Assembly: GCA_030248195.1 (NCBI GenBank) | Contig: JASAND010030496.1 | Span: forward strand, 1 to 64,000 | Length of the DNA: 64,000 nucleotides | Direction of reading: 5' to 3' | Source: Trissonchulus latispiculum | Lineage: Eukaryota > Nematoda > Enoplea > Enoplida > Ironidae | Shown: in pieces, positions 1-12,369 of the stretch | Numbering within the stretch: the first letter of the stretch is position 1 | Layout: each line of letters begins with the position of its first letter | The notes under the pieces: model-generated | Told to the model about the DNA's origin: nothing | What the model saw: only the letters and a program-made list of their open reading frames with translations | The model's database searches: none | Made by a program: the position numbers and the translations under genes

Positions 1-1270
1 TGTTATGTATTAAAGCTAAAACTTTTTAAAACTTAGAAAACTTAGTTAAAACTCAAATGTTGACAAACAGCAAAAATGTCCAGCATCATCGATGCTAACG
101 AAAAAAATAAAAATTCAAAATACATATTTTAAAAAAATTAAACATTTTACAAAATTTTTTATAAAGTATATATATATATAATACCTTTTGCGAAACCCGA
201 TAAACCAATAAAATTTTCAAATTTAATTTTTTATATCACTGTGCCCTTCCTAACATTCTACCTTCATATAAAAGCAGCACCGAGCCAACCAGCTATAATG
301 TGAGAGGAGGGATTATAGAAAATTTTTAATTTTTCTGTGACCCTATTTCTTTAAAGATTAGATTAGATTTATTTTAGATTTTATTTTACTTTATTTTAGA
401 TTTTAGATTTAAACGGATTAGATTAAAATTAGCACTTAATCGTACCATTCTTATGTTTAACGAAATAGGGCTCGTTGAACGAAATTGTTGACTAGTTTCA
501 CCAAACAAGTTAACTGAAATATTCAGGTTAAGTCTTCTACCCTTGTACAAGAAGGATTGAGTTAATTTTAATTCTTTCAACTAGTTTAAATCAATGCAGG
601 AAAACTTCCTTACAATTTCTCGCAGAAACTGGGGGAATCTTTTTTGTGGATGATACATAGAGCAAAGGTTTTGTACAAGTCGTAGATGTAGAAAAGATTG
701 TGTCTTGTATATAATTTCTACAAGATTTCTTTCGTAGTTTTTACATTTCGCTCGCAGTTTCATATTTTATAGTTTTTAAGGTTAGCCTAACCCCAAACCT
801 TCAGGGTAACCCCAGAGTATATATGTGAAACCTGAGTGAAAGTGAGAGTGAAATATTTTTCTTATGATTGTAAATTATTGCAGCTATTTTATGACGTCGT
901 CCAAACGTTTTAGGGCAAAAGTTCTATTAGAAGTGCTTCTTTGTGTAAAACTCATTTATGAAACCTGATTACTTTATGCTGCAAGCAGATTATATTAGCA
1001 TCCGTTTTGGGTCCGCGTTTTATATATACCCCGCGTCTTAAGACCTTTCCGCGTCCGCTTTTTATACTGGCCCTTATTTAGCTTTAATTTAACCTTTAAT
1101 TTTGATTGCTGAAGTCCTATGGCGACGTTAGTGGCAGAGTCGAAAATCACGAATTTTGCTATAACTTGTTGAATCTACGGAGTTGAGCTGTAATATTTGG
1201 AGGTTTTCCTTTTACGTCAGGTTGCTACAAGTCCTGAAAGTTTGAGCCAAATCGATTTTTGAAGGTTGTC
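1..1270. other. Intergenic AT-rich DNA
   Basis: No coding region or named repeat is supported here. The stretch is AT-rich, with a short (TA)n run near 168-181 and runs of the form TTAGATT at 355-425. Short ORFs lack codon structure and splice context. Confidence 0.6.
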
Positions 1271-1276
1271 CGGAAG

Positions 1277-1390
1277 CTGGGCTTATTCTAGGGAATTTTT
1301 CTTGGGGGGGGCCTCGGGGGCGAGTCATTCTTGGGGGGGGGAAGGGTGTTTATGGGGGGGGCCCACCCCTCCCCACTAGAATAAGCCCAG
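1277..1390. mobile_element. Short MITE, family A (TIR CTGGGCTTATTCTAG)
   Basis: The element begins CTGGGCTTATTCTAG and ends with the inverted copy CTAGAATAAGCCCAG. GGAAG flanks both sides (1272-1276 and 1391-1395), which fits a 5-bp target duplication. The interior is mostly long G runs. Related copies lie at 5865-6271, about 8758-9078 and 56285-56345. It has no coding capacity, so it is a non-autonomous DNA transposon; the superfamily is not assigned. Confidence 0.85.
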
Positions 1391-1549
1391 GGAAGTACAG
1401 GCAGCACAGTCGAATTTCTCAGAAATCGACTCATATATATATATATATACAAGTGACAAAAATGCTCCGCACAAAAGGGGATAATATGTGTGTTGGGCCT
1501 ATGTCTATCCTTTAAATTCCGCTTGAGAAAGGCATAAATCCGACACCGC

Positions 1550-2370
1550 AAAAGTTGCTCAGCTCACTTAGGGCTTTCATTTGCCACCAAATTTTACCAC
1601 TTTTGAAAAATTTTATTTTTGACCCAAAATCGCCTAAGTCCCCACCCCACCCCACCACAGCACTCTACAGCCACTTTGGGTGTGCAGTTCTATGACAAAA
1701 GTTGCTCAGCTCACTTAGGGCTTTCATTTGATACCAAATTTGACCACTTTTGAAAAATTTCATTTTTGACCGAAAATCGCCTAAGTCCCCACCCCACCCC
1801 ACCACAGCACTCTACAGCCACTTTGGGTATGCAGTTCTATGACAAAAGTTGCTCAGCTCACTTAGGGCTTTCATTTGATACCAAATTTTACTACTTTTGA
1901 AAAATTTTAGTTTTGACCCAAAATCGACTAAGACCCCCATCCATACCCCAGCACAGCACTCTATAGCCACTTTGAGCATGCACTTTTATGACAAAAGTTG
2001 CTCACCCCACTTAGGGCTTTCATTTGGTACCAAATTTGACCACTTTTGAAAAATTTCATTTTTGACCGAAAATCGCCTAAGTCCCCACCCCACCCCACCA
2101 CAGCACTCTACAGCCACTTTGGGTATGCAGTTCTATGACAAAAGTTGCTCAGCTCACTTAGGGCTTTCATTTGATACCAAATTTTACTACTTTTGAAAAA
2201 TTTTAGTTTTGACCCAAAATCGACTAAGACCCCCATCCATACCCCAGCACAGCACTCTATAGCCACTTTGAGCATGCAATTCTATGACAAAAGTTGCTCA
2301 CCTCACTTAGGGCTTTCATTTGGTACCAAATTTGACCACTTTTGCAAAATTTTATTTTTGACCACTTGAC
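1550..2370. repeat. Tandem satellite, 147/149-bp monomers with dimeric order
   Basis: Six monomers start with AAAAGTTGCTCA at 1550, 1697, 1844, 1993, 2140 and 2289. Spacings are 147, 147, 149, 147 and 149. The 149-bp monomers share variant positions (for example a CATCCATACCCCAGC stretch), so 1697-1992 and 1993-2288 form two copies of a 296-bp dimer. Monomer 6 decays near 2370 into the next repeat. No coding capacity. Confidence 0.92.
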
Positions 2371-2394
2371 CCCCCCTACCCGTTTGACCCTTCA

Positions 2395-2790
2395 AACGGC
2401 AAAGTGGAACCAGCTCAGCAAAATGGGTGGGTCGGACGGCAAAACGGACACCGGGAATGAGCTGGGCACACCAGAAAACCCCTATAGACAAAGTTTTGAG
2501 AGGCCAGGTAGAGCCTACTATGGACCTCCAGGAAGCGGTTTCCGACTTGACCCTCCCGACGGCAAAGTAGAACCAGCCCAGCAATATAGACACGTCGGAC
2601 GGCAAAACGGATACCGGGAATGAGCTGGGCACACCAGAAAACCCCTATAGACAAAGTTTTGAGAGGCCAGGTAGAGCCTACTATGGACCTCCAGGAAGCG
2701 GTTTCCGACTTGACCCTCCCGACGGCAAAGTGAAACCAGCCCAGCAAGATGGGTGGGTCTGACGGTAAAAGTGACTGCGGGAATCGATTC
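2395..2790. repeat. 163-bp tandem repeat, about 2.3 copies
   Basis: GTCGGACGGCAAAACGGA recurs at 2431 and 2594, a period of 163 bp, and a third partial copy fades out by about 2790. ORFs are open on both strands only because the unit lacks stops in those frames. The two strands encode unrelated repetitive peptides, so it is treated as non-coding satellite. Confidence 0.85.
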
Positions 2791-2839
2791 TCCGTGCCAG
2801 AAAACCATTGTATGGAAGATTTGAGCTTTCAAAGTTAAA

Positions 2840-4030
2840 TAGATAGCGAGAAATTTCGATTTTTCATTTTTCGAATTTTCGCCATTTTTGACGGGCCACT
2901 GCGGTCGCTAGGGAAGTGATAGAGAAACGCAACCTGGACCGTTAGTTAGTTCAATATATGTAATTTCTGAATATAAAAAGAAATCAGCTCCAGGTCGTAA
3001 CGTTCGACCTGAGCGACGACCACAAAAAATGGTCACTTTTCGCTATGAGCCGACTTTGCGGCGCCACTGCGGCGCTGTGGCGCAGCTGCGGCGCAAAAAA
3101 AGTTGTGATTCTTAAATTCTTTAGAGGGTACTACTAGACCCCATAGCCCTTTAGGTTGGCCCACCGCTGCAGATCACGTGAAAGCGGCGAACATTATGTA
3201 CAATACAACCATCAAATAGGAGAAACCGGAAAAAAAACATCGCCGCCATAACCGGTCCGGGGCGCAACTTTTTAACGGTAAGTGATACGGGGCTGAAACT
3301 TCACAGACATACTAAACTCGATGTGCTCTACAATTTGCGCATGAAATCTGCGCAGAATCTGCGCAGGATTTTGCGCAGCTGCTGCGCAGCTTATTTTACA
3401 CTGTCTCCAGCCACTTTTCACACATATTATAGGGGTCGCTGCCGCGACCCCTATGATATACCATGCTTGTCGTTTATAAAAACATTCTTTACGTACGTAC
3501 ATGTGTGTGTACGTATATAACCCCAGAATATTTTAGCAATATTCACTGCTGTGTCATTTGATTGCGCTTTTTTCGAAGAGCCTAAGCCACAGGTGCAGAA
3601 GATTAAAAACCCGCTGAGAAGGTGGAAGTTTTTAAAGCGTTTTCTTTCAGAGACACTAGCTTAATTGGTGTCAGGCGTGCTTACGCAGACGACTGATATT
3701 TTGGCATTGAAAGTGTCTTCTGCTGAAGGCTTATATATATAAATTGCATATATAATTTTGACTGTTCAACACCCTTCCCAGGATATTAGTTTTTAGGGAT
3801 TTTTCTGGGAGGGGGAGGTTTTTGCAAAAATGAGTCAAAAATGGTATATATATAAATTTATTTTAGGAAAAACTGATTTTTTGCGATTTTAAAGAGTTTA
3901 CAACGGTTTTTACAGCGTATTCGTGACTATATATTTGTGTTCGTTCTACTGATGAAAACAAACAGGCTGTGTGTTGCAATGCGATTCGGAGGACTGGAAC
4001 TCTATAGAAAGCGGTTATGACAAAATATAT
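2840..4030. other. Intergenic DNA with GCGC-rich patches
   Basis: No gene is supported. There are clusters of GCGGCGC/TGCGCAG words at about 3055-3100 and 3345-3390, and a short palindrome around 3433-3454 (GGGGTCGC...GCGACCCC). The rest is AT-rich. Confidence 0.55.
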
Positions 4031-4198
4031 ACGTATATCCGGGGAGTATCCGGACCACCACCACCACCACCCCCCTCTTACGGAAAATTTTTTAGCTATT
4101 TTTTGCCCAAATTTGGCCATGTTTTGGAAAAAATTCAGTCCGGACTCCCCCCCCTTTTGGGTTGAACCACCTCCTTTTCAAAATCCTTGATACGCCTT
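4031..4198. mobile_element. MITE family B copy 1 (related to 33792-33960)
   Basis: This copy shares with 33.8-33.96 kb the block TTTTTAGCTATTTTTTGCCC, C/G runs, and ends resembling GGCGTATCCGG and CCTTGATACGCC, which are imperfectly inverted. About 170 bp, non-coding. It lies just upstream of the phospholipase gene. Confidence 0.65.
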
Positions 4199-4450
4199 AT
4201 ATGGGGCCTATGGCTAGTTTTTCTGATTCCATACTTGTTGATAATTGCTTTGACCATTTTGTTCCTGTTTTAGTTCCTAATTCGTTCTATTGGTTTGTCC
4301 GTCCTCCCTTAATTACTAACTACATATATTACGTAATTGATATTTCCTTCGTGGATTTGTACGTACTCTGATTCTTCTTGGACTATATACATTTTGTGGT
4401 GATCTCCTGATTAATTAGTGAATTATTCTATACAGTCGTTGCTGAAAGGT

Positions 4451-7400
4451 ATGCGTCTACTATGCTTGATGACACTGGTAGTCTTGCAAGTTCATCCGCT
4501 GGTTCGTGGAAGCTGGATCTGGTCTAAGATGACAACGGGAGCTCAGTATATGTTGGACGGGGCCGCCTCCAGTCTGGACTATGTGGCTGGGAGCTTCTTC
4601 AAAAGCTCATTTGTCCACTCTGTCTGTGACAGCTACTATTGCCCCAAAGGTTAGTTTAATCAAACGTTATCATCTGATAGCTTATCTGGTTGGGTCGTCG
4701 TTTAGTGATGTTTCTATCAATCTGAATATGGACGGACTGCAGGAAACTGATTAGTGGATAACAGCTGGAGAAATTGTCGTCCCCGTTTCCCTTTGAATTC
4801 TAGAAGAGAAGAAAGAAGAAAACAGTATATATACTCTAAGTCTTTACAATTCAGCAGTATATATATTGTTCGTACACGTAAATCAGCATAAATCAACGCG
4901 TATCATAGAACAATTAACAAATATATATGACAATGAAGTAGGACAGGGGAGGGCTGAGGGTCGCAAATTTCGATTTTAGAAAGCTTTGTGCTACTGCTGA
5001 AGTCTGACGCCGACTGTCTAGGATTTTGTACTCTCCCCTCCCCGTTTCCCCACTTTCCCCAGTCATGAATGGACCTTTATGCTGAAATTTGCGTGCACAC
5101 ATCGGAGTTACTTTTACAGAACAGTTTCCTACAAATTGCTGGAAATTTTGGGCAAGCCTGTGCTGACTTTCGTAGAAGTACGACTTCGTAGTCTGACCTT
5201 CCGAATATTTTACAAATAAGCAATTATTATTTAGAGTTCTTTCATAGAAATTATTATATACCTTGCATAAAATCTTCGGGTCTTTCCCACTATCCAGTAC
5301 TGAAGATGCACAATTTCACGGATTGAGTTGAAATTTGGTAGGGGTAGGCTTTCGGACCTGCTGATTTCAAAAATGCAAAAAATTTAAAATTTTAAAAATT
5401 TTTTAAAAATTTAAAATTTTAAGATTTTTTTAAAAATTTTAAAATTTTAGTTTGGTAAGGGGGACCAAGAGGAACCGAAAAATTTTTGTCTTCGATTTTG
5501 CTGAAAAGATGCAGATAGGGGTTTTCGGGGTTGTAGATCACGAATCTGAAATCCGTTTTTCGATCCAGCTTTTTGTTAGCTCAATATAAGCTAAAGTTCT
5601 AAGCTTAAGATGTAAGCTTAGCCTGAGCTAACAAAAAGCGGATCGAAAATCGGATTTCAGATTCGTGATCTACGACCCCGAAAACCCCTAGATACATCTT
5701 TTCAGCAAAATCGAAGACAAAAAATTTTTCGGTTCCTCTTGGTCCGCCCTTACCAAACTAAAATTTTAAAATTTTTTTAAATTTTAAAATTTTTGCATTT
5801 TTGAAATCAGCAGGTCCGAAAACCTACCCCTACCAGATTTCAACTCAATCCGTCAAAGTGTGCACTGGGCTTATTCTAGTGGGGGGGGGGGGGGGGGGGG
5901 GACCCCAAAACCCTTCCCCCCCCCCCCAAACAATCGTTTCCCCCCCCCCCAAAAATCGCCCCCTCCCCAAAAAAGTGGGTGCCCCTTTTGGTACCAACTT
6001 TTGCCCTGAAAAACTCGCTGAGAAGGCCAAATTTTCAAAAATTTTCCGGTTTCGCCGGAGATTTTTAATCGATTTTTGCTTATTTAAGCACTATTTTGCA
6101 CTAAAAACGAACTTTTTTGGCGATTACTATAAAAATAGCGCTATTTTTAGCATGTTTTTAGAAAAATTTTGAAAAATTTTCGCCCCCTCCCCAAGAATGA
6201 CTCGCCCCCCGAGGGCCCCCCAAAGAGCCCCCGCCCCCCCCCCCAAGAAAAATTCCTTAGAATAAGCCCAGGTGCATCTTCAGTACTTCTACGAAGCTAT
6301 GGGGGGGGGGATAATGGGAAAGACTTAAATCTTCTAGCTATTTTAGATAAATAAAACATCTAAATAAAACATGTTTGCATTTGTTTTAGGTACAAAGTTA
6401 GAAACGAATGAATCCACAGTTTGTGTTCCTAATGGATGTGGTAGCTATGGTTATACGGTAAATGGATCTGTTGCGTGAATTTGTGAATATAGCTGACAAC
6501 AATTTATTATATATATATATACGTCTGTTGGCGGCATTTTTCTACCTGTTCATGTAAATTTGCTAGTTTGTCAGATGCGTGTTACTTCACTCCTAATTAA
6601 TAATCATCATTAGCTGTGTACCACCTGTTTGATAGACATGTCGATTTTTTATTGTAGTGGCCTCGTATGCTGTCCCCAGGTTTTGCCACCTGCTGTGATT
6701 ATCACGATCGATGCTACTGCGAGTGTGGCACTTCTCGATCAAAGTGTGATTCAGAGTTTCACGATTGTCTGGTGGAAGTGTGTCGGACAGTTAGACAGAA
6801 TCTGGGCAAGAAAGAACTTTATAAAGGTATTATGTAATCCAGAAGTTAGTTGGGAACTTTCCGTATTAAGTTGAACTGGTAATATCACTGTTTTATTTGG
6901 CCAAAGCAACTTTTTAACAGATGTTTTATTTATAGTTGACATACTTGCCCTCCTAAATTTTTTGCCAGCTGGAGTCTTATGACTATTAATGCCGATTTGA
7001 AACTTTTTTGCAGATAAATAACGCGGGGCGTGGTGGTTCCTGCATTTAGTTTGTGTAAATGCTGAGTGGTTATTTTGTGTGTATCTTTTTCACTTTGTTT
7101 AGCATGTCAGTCGCTGACCAGACTGTTGCGTTCGGGTGTAGAGAATCTGGGCTGTCCCACCTATCTTCAGTCGCAGAAGGATCATTGCTACTGCGCTGCT
7201 CAGCCCCTGGACGAGTCCTCCCATTTCGGGGACAGTTTCTTTGATACCACTGCCAGCGGTAGTCATAAATCGGGCCATCCTGGCTCTGTCGTCACCACCA
7301 CCACCGCTCCTCGCCGTTCTCCTCATCAGGAGCAGCCGCCGCATCTCAGCGCTGCTGTTGGCGGCTCTCTGTCTGAGACTCGGCAGCGTTCCTCTCAGCC

Positions 7401-7548
7401 CTCCGGGAGCCTGTTTGTTGTCTCTGAGGGCGCTGAGCATCCCCTGGCTGCCCACTCTGCTGCCAAGAAGACTGAGGTAGTGGTGGAGGAACAGTTGCAC
7501 AAGGCTCCTGTGATAACCAGCGGAGCGAGTTCCAGGTTTTTCAGATGA
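4451..7548 (+). CDS. PLA2G12-like: Group XII secreted phospholipase A2, four exons
   Basis: Exons are 4451-4649, 6390-6457, 6658-6826 and 7103-7548; all junctions are GT/AG and phases match (1, 0, 1), giving 293 residues. Exon 1 encodes a signal peptide (hydrophobic residues about 2-16) and the first cysteines. Exon 2 contains PNGCGSYGYT, the group XII calcium-loop region. Exon 3 holds the catalytic CCDYHDRCY motif and a regularly spaced Cys series. Exon 4 opens with GCPTYLQSQKDHCYC, the family's C-terminal cysteine motif. The role inferred is a secreted Ca2+-dependent lipid-binding enzyme of the PLA2G12 type. Vertebrate PLA2G12A is about 190 residues, so the roughly 100-residue Ser/Thr/Pro/His-rich tail is unusual. 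The ATG at 4451 is preferred over the upstream GTG at 4418 because it starts the signal peptide. Confidence 0.9.
5298..5864. repeat. Large palindromic (foldback) element in PLA2 intron 1
   Basis: Sequence from about 5298 to 5600 is repeated inverted from about 5620 to 5864 and continues after the nested MITE to about 6290. Matching landmarks are CTTCGATTTTGCTGAAAAGA against TCTTTTCAGCAAAATCGAAG, and GATTTCAAAAATGCA against its complement. A single-arm relative lies at 47455-47730 and a diverged one at 39840-40060. Non-coding. Confidence 0.88.
5865..6271. mobile_element. MITE family A nested in the palindrome arm
   Basis: Starts CTGGGCTTATTCTAG, ends TTAGAATAAGCCCAG, and is flanked by GTGCA at 5860-5864 and 6272-6276 (5-bp target duplication). 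The left arm of the host palindrome (GTGCATCTTCAGTACT on the opposite strand, near 5298-5312) preserves the uninterrupted site. The interior has long G and C runs. Confidence 0.9.
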
Positions 7549-8757
7549 CGTCATTTCCCCTAGGAAACTTGTTTAATTGTATGAATGGGGGAAGGGACAT
7601 TAGGCGCGCAATTTGTTTCTTACAAAGTGAATCAAATCCTCTACTCACTATGGTTTCTGACTTTTGCTCGTTGGGATTTTTAGACAGTTATTAGGATGAT
7701 TCAAAAATAAATTGCCGAGGTTTTAACCGCTGAATTCCGTGTATTTAGAACTTTCACTGTTACTGGTCCTTGCACTGCTTTAGCGTTCGCAGTAATTAAG
7801 GATTTTTGTACCTATTTATCAACAAACTTCAACTTTCCCTTGTTCTTAGGATTCTTAGGTACTTGTTTGTAAATATGAAATATATATACCTATAACACGC
7901 AAATATTTTTTGTAGCCTATTCCTCTACTTTCCTTTGCTTGTGCTTCCCAATTTGTAGTGTATCCCACTCTTACATATGCTATTTTGTATTAATGCTGGA
8001 ATCTCGGTGCCTTGCTGTTTTTTCATATTTTCTGATGGAAAACATTCAACATTATTTGTCAATCAAAATGCAAAGAAACATTGATTTGTGATTGTAATTT
8101 TTTGTTTATATATACAAATACGTATATATTTTTGTCTTAGTATGTAATAGAGGCATGACAAGATCTGCTATTTTAAGTATGATTGCTGTATTATTGGTAA
8201 CGTACATAATCTTGCTTTCTCCTTCTCTGTACTGCGTATGCCTGCTGCTTATTCATTCATATAGCTATACTTATTTTTGATATAAGAATTCTCTGCTTTT
8301 TGTTACAACAAATTATACTATATATCTAAAATCCAGCATTATACGGTGCCCTGTAGTAATTCTATAATTTCTGCTATCGATGCTGACAAGACTTTTTATT
8401 GTGTGTAAAATAGTAGTGCGTACTCTAGGGCACTATTTGGGTGAAGGGAATTTCAGCATGGCATTTTTATGGTAGTGTAGTGAGGGTGGCATTTTGCTTA
8501 TATACTATACCCTATATATGTATAATCTGTGATCGATTACTGTGCGTGTCCTTAATTTATTGAGCTTTGACTTATTGGTCTCTGTCTCGTTCAGCTTTGT
8601 TCTGATTGCCATTGTCCATCTGTTTGTACGTTATGCTGGTGCCGTTCTTGTGCGGTCCGTTTTAGATGAATGTATGAATGAACTTGCTGTTTGTGTGAAG
8701 GCGAATGTGACTGTTTAGTGTAGTAATGTTCTAACGTTTCTGTAATTTTTGCTTGTG
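7549..8757. other. PLA2 3' flank and intergenic DNA
   Basis: The first part is probably PLA2 3' UTR; an AATAAA-type signal occurs near 7705. Beyond that the DNA is AT-rich with no supported gene or repeat. Confidence 0.5.
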
Positions 8758-9078
8758 CTGTGCCTATGCTAGAGAATTGGAGGGGGGGGGGGTCGGTGTA
8801 ACATTTTCTGGGTGGAGGGTATTTCCAACAATTTCTAAAAATATGTTGAAAATTGCGGTATTAGCTTCGCTTCGCCGAAAAAGTTAGTTGTTTCTTAGTG
8901 CAAAAATAAGCAGATTTATTTTAATTTAATTGAGTGAAAATCTCTGTCGAAGCCGGACAGTTTTGGAATATTTTGACCTTCTAAACAAACTTTTTCATGC
9001 CAAAATTTGGTGCTAAAAGGGGCACCCATTTTTGTAGGGGAAGGTAGTTTATGAGTGCCCCCAGTAGAATAAGCCCAA
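8758..9078. mobile_element. MITE family A, degenerate copy
   Basis: The right end TAGAATAAGCCCA (9065-9077) matches the family TIR. The left end is degenerate (CTGTGCCTATGCTAGAGAATT) and is followed by the typical G run. Internal words such as CAAAATTTGG...GGGGCACCCA resemble the 5865-6271 copy in inverse orientation. Confidence 0.7.
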
Positions 9079-10029
9079 CTGTGAATGCTGCCTCCCTGTG
9101 CATATCATACGACAGATCCCCTGATAACGGGATTTTTAATAATTTCACGGAGGGTATCCACTTATCATAGTACAATATTGTTTTTGGTAATTTGTCTACG
9201 CATGTGTTACATGCAGTCTACGTACATATAAATAATTCTATATTTTTATTTGCGCTTTGCTGTAAATGCCAAATCATTCAAGTGCAACCGAGTTTACAAG
9301 TGTGTGCCTTGCCTTTTAGTTTCTTGATAATATTGCCAAGATCTACCTTACATTTTTGATTGCAACTGTATTATGTGTTTTGGTGTTATGCGACTTCTCA
9401 GTGCTGACTTACTTCTACAAATTGTACGCGGAGCCCATTGTCATCGCTTAGATTAGACTCAAATTACTGGTGAAATAAAGACAAATTAGTGGGCTTAAAG
9501 CTTTCAAGCTTTAATTTGTCACTTGAACCGAAATGAAACGGTCAAATACCAAGGCTGAATTGAGCTCTGTCTTTGTTATTCCCATAATCTGTGTCTTTCC
9601 ATGCATTGTATAGAGGGGCGTATTATTCGGGAGGCTTCGCGTCCACTTCCAGAAATAAAACAGTTGAAAAATGGTAGTGCGAAGCGAATCTATTAAAGGT
9701 TTTAAAATTTTTGTTTAAGCTTGTTTAAAAACGTGTTGAGGAATTTGTTTTAACCCTATTTATCGCAGAATTAAGTCATTTTAGAGCAATGAGTTTTCGC
9801 ACCTATCAACAAGGAGTTCTGTTGTATACGAGGTCTAAACCATAAAACAATTCGATTGTTTAATTACCTTAGAAGTGTTCCATCTTCCCTTTTCGCATTG
9901 ATCTGCCTTTTTGCCAGTTTGCTGGAAAGTCTTTCTGCAATATATGAAATCGGTTTAAATTTCTGAGTGGTTATTTATCATTTGAAAAATCTTCATCGCA
10001 CCGCCCATTTGAAAATTACGAATACGCCA
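9079..10029. other. Intergenic AT-rich DNA
   Basis: No coding region, RNA gene or repeat could be supported in this stretch. Confidence 0.5.
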
Positions 10030-10841
10030 GGGGCCTATTTCATATACATTACATTTGTTACATTGTAACTACAATGTAACAATGTAGTTGAAATTCGGTT
10101 TCATATACATTCTTACAATGTAATGTAGTTACATTGTATTTTATACATTACAATGTAAGTTACATTACAATGTAGTAGTTCTCATAGTGTTTTGAATAGG
10201 CTGGAAAATGTAACTACATTGTAGTTACATTACCTTTTGTTTCATAAAAGTATTTTAGGTATTTTACATTACATTTTCAGTCAAAATGTAACTACATTTT
10301 TGACTGTGGTCAAGACCACAATAAAGTGGGGTTTTGCCAGTAAAATATTTAATAAAATGACTTTTTAAGCTATGCACGAACTTTACGAAGAAGAGAGAAG
10401 ACAGACAGAGTCATTAGAGAAGACATTAGAAACTTTTATGACATAAAAAATGACACTTTGTTAGAAAATCTGCACTATCCGATGTTAAATTTTCGAAAAT
10501 TTCACTACTTATTTATTTATTTACGTATTTATTTATCTACGTAATTTAGATAGGTATTCTTTGTTGTGCTTATTAATAGCTATATAATTTTTAATTAAAA
10601 ATACGCAGCTGTTGTAAATGTATTTCAATGTAACTAACATACAATGTAGTTACACTGTAGCAACACAAATGTAAAAAGCGATTAAATGACGTCAAAGGGA
10701 TTTCCCAAATGTAATGTTGTTACATTACATTGTAAAAGTTACATTTGTTTTATGAAACCCAAAAATGTAGCAAATGTAATGTAGCTACATTTTAATGTAG
10801 GAAATGTAATGTAGCTAATGTAGTTTTATGAAATAGGCCCC
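10030..10841. mobile_element. Inverted-repeat element built from TACATTGTA-type motifs
   Basis: The ends are GGGCCTATTTCATA and TATGAAATAGGCCC, each flanked by CAG, which fits a 3-bp target duplication. Much of the interior consists of degenerate, partly palindromic iterations of ACATTACAATGTAACTACATT, with a unique core near 10310-10620. No ORF. It is a non-autonomous DNA transposon of undetermined superfamily. Confidence 0.85.
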
Positions 10842-11429
10842 AGTGCTTCATGTATGCTATAACATGTTTTAGATTTTTGTAAATGTTTATGGATATACAT
10901 AGGTACACTTTTTAATTTCATTTCTCGGGTTCTGTTTAGATTGTATATACAGTGTGCAGGTCCAAAAATTTTACTTTTATGATTTACGGATGTCAAATTC
11001 TTGGCTGTTTAAATTTGTAAATTTTATTTATTTGGTTAGGTTACTTTTACTTGAATATTTCCCATATATACTTGTTAACATTGTTTAATTTTTGGTTTTG
11101 ATATTTTCTCATCTAATTTTTTGCTGATCCATGATAAAATTTGCTCAGTAAAATAATTTTTGTAATTCTGCTTTCTTATAGGGAGTAAGCTGAAGTAGTG
11201 CTGGGCCGGGACCGGTTCCAACAGCACCGGTGCACTTTTTATAACCGGACGGAACCAATAGGTTTTACCGGGCTCCAGCGTCAGTTTTGGCTGAAATCTC
11301 AGTCATGGTTTCTTTGAAGATAATTATCTTAATCGATAATTTTTATTTGAGGGAATTCAAACAGCTAACTACAAAGCTTACAAAGCAAACCTACAAACAA
11401 GAGTCCATAATTAATTCCTTTATATTATA
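10842..11429. other. Intergenic DNA with a GGCCGG/ACCGGT patch
   Basis: No gene is supported. A patch at about 11200-11285 is dense in CCGG words (GGGCCGGGACCGGTTCC), like patches at 12060-12130, 12380-12450 and 34790-34970. Confidence 0.5.
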
Positions 11430-11935
11430 GAAGAAGAGTAAGCCACTAGAGGGTTTCTCTTCGTGGCATTGCGTAACAATTCTCCGCCCACAATACTCGA
11501 ATGTTCCTCCGTTTGGGGGGGGGTCGACAGGCATACCCCCTCCCGTTTGGGGGGGGGGTAGCAAAAACAGGTCCCTGATTGGTGGCGGGTATGCAAAAGG
11601 GGTCCCCGTTTGTGGGGGGGGGGAGTAAGCAGAAGGGGGTCCCCGTTTGGGGGGAGGTCGCTCAAATCAGGCTAAGATTGGCTGAATCTGATTGGCTGTT
11701 GGCGACCCCTCTTCCAAACGGGGACCTCTCATTGCTACCCCCCCCCCACCAAACGGGGACCACTTTTCTGCAACCCCCCACCAAACAGAGGGGTGTATGC
11801 TTTGTCGGAGAGATTCCCCCCCACCACCAAACGGGGGAACATTCGCGCATTGGTGTCGGAGCACCGTTACGCAATGCCAAGAAGAGGAGCCTACTGTGGC
11901 TTACTAGGCTACCTAGGAGTGGCTTACTCGTCTTC
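11430..11935. mobile_element. MITE family C copy 1, arrayed CCGTTTGGGG motifs
   Basis: TIRs are GAAGAAGAGTAAGCC at the left and GGCTTACTCGTCTTC at the right, and TTATA flanks both sides (11425-11429 and 11936-11940). Inside, GTCCCCGTTTGGGGGG units run in one orientation, reach a centre near 11690 (TTGGCTGTTGGCGACC), and then continue inverted as CCAAACGGGGACC. ORFs here come only from the stop-poor repeat. A second copy is at 40678-41284. Confidence 0.88.
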
Positions 11936-12319
11936 TTATATATATATAGTGCAATGATGCACTCTTGTATCAACGAAGTTACAATGTATCAAAATCGCTG
12001 ACTAGCATTTATTAGCACCCTATTTGCTTTAATTTTGGCTCCTTCAGTTTGTATGTAGCAGAGATTAAACTGGATCACCTGGTCGTTTGGATCACTAGGT
12101 GGACCGGGAGTCAGGAGCTCTGACCCGGTCTGGACCTGGTATTTATATGAAATTCTTTGCTGTTATCCATATCTATTTAAAATTTTTACTTTATTTTTTA
12201 TAACCTGAAAATTTCAGTAATCACTCAAAATCAATAGAATTATTTCTTTATGTACAAAAATCAATAGAAATAGACGGCTAACTTCCGTCTAAAACGACTG
12301 TAGCAGGACAAGGAGTGTC

Positions 12320-12369
<50 letters not shown>

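Noticed and set aside
2303..2832. ORFs on both strands of the 163-bp repeat
   Set aside because: Periodic open frames on both strands with unrelated peptides are explained by the tandem repeat.
5801..6354. Pro/Gly-rich ORFs in the poly-G and poly-C MITE
   Set aside because: Homopolymer runs lack stops; the sequence is bounded by TIRs and a target duplication.
11420..12001. ORFs across MITE family C, and the same at 40627-41330
   Set aside because: All arise from the CCGTTTGGGG iterations and do not persist between the two copies.
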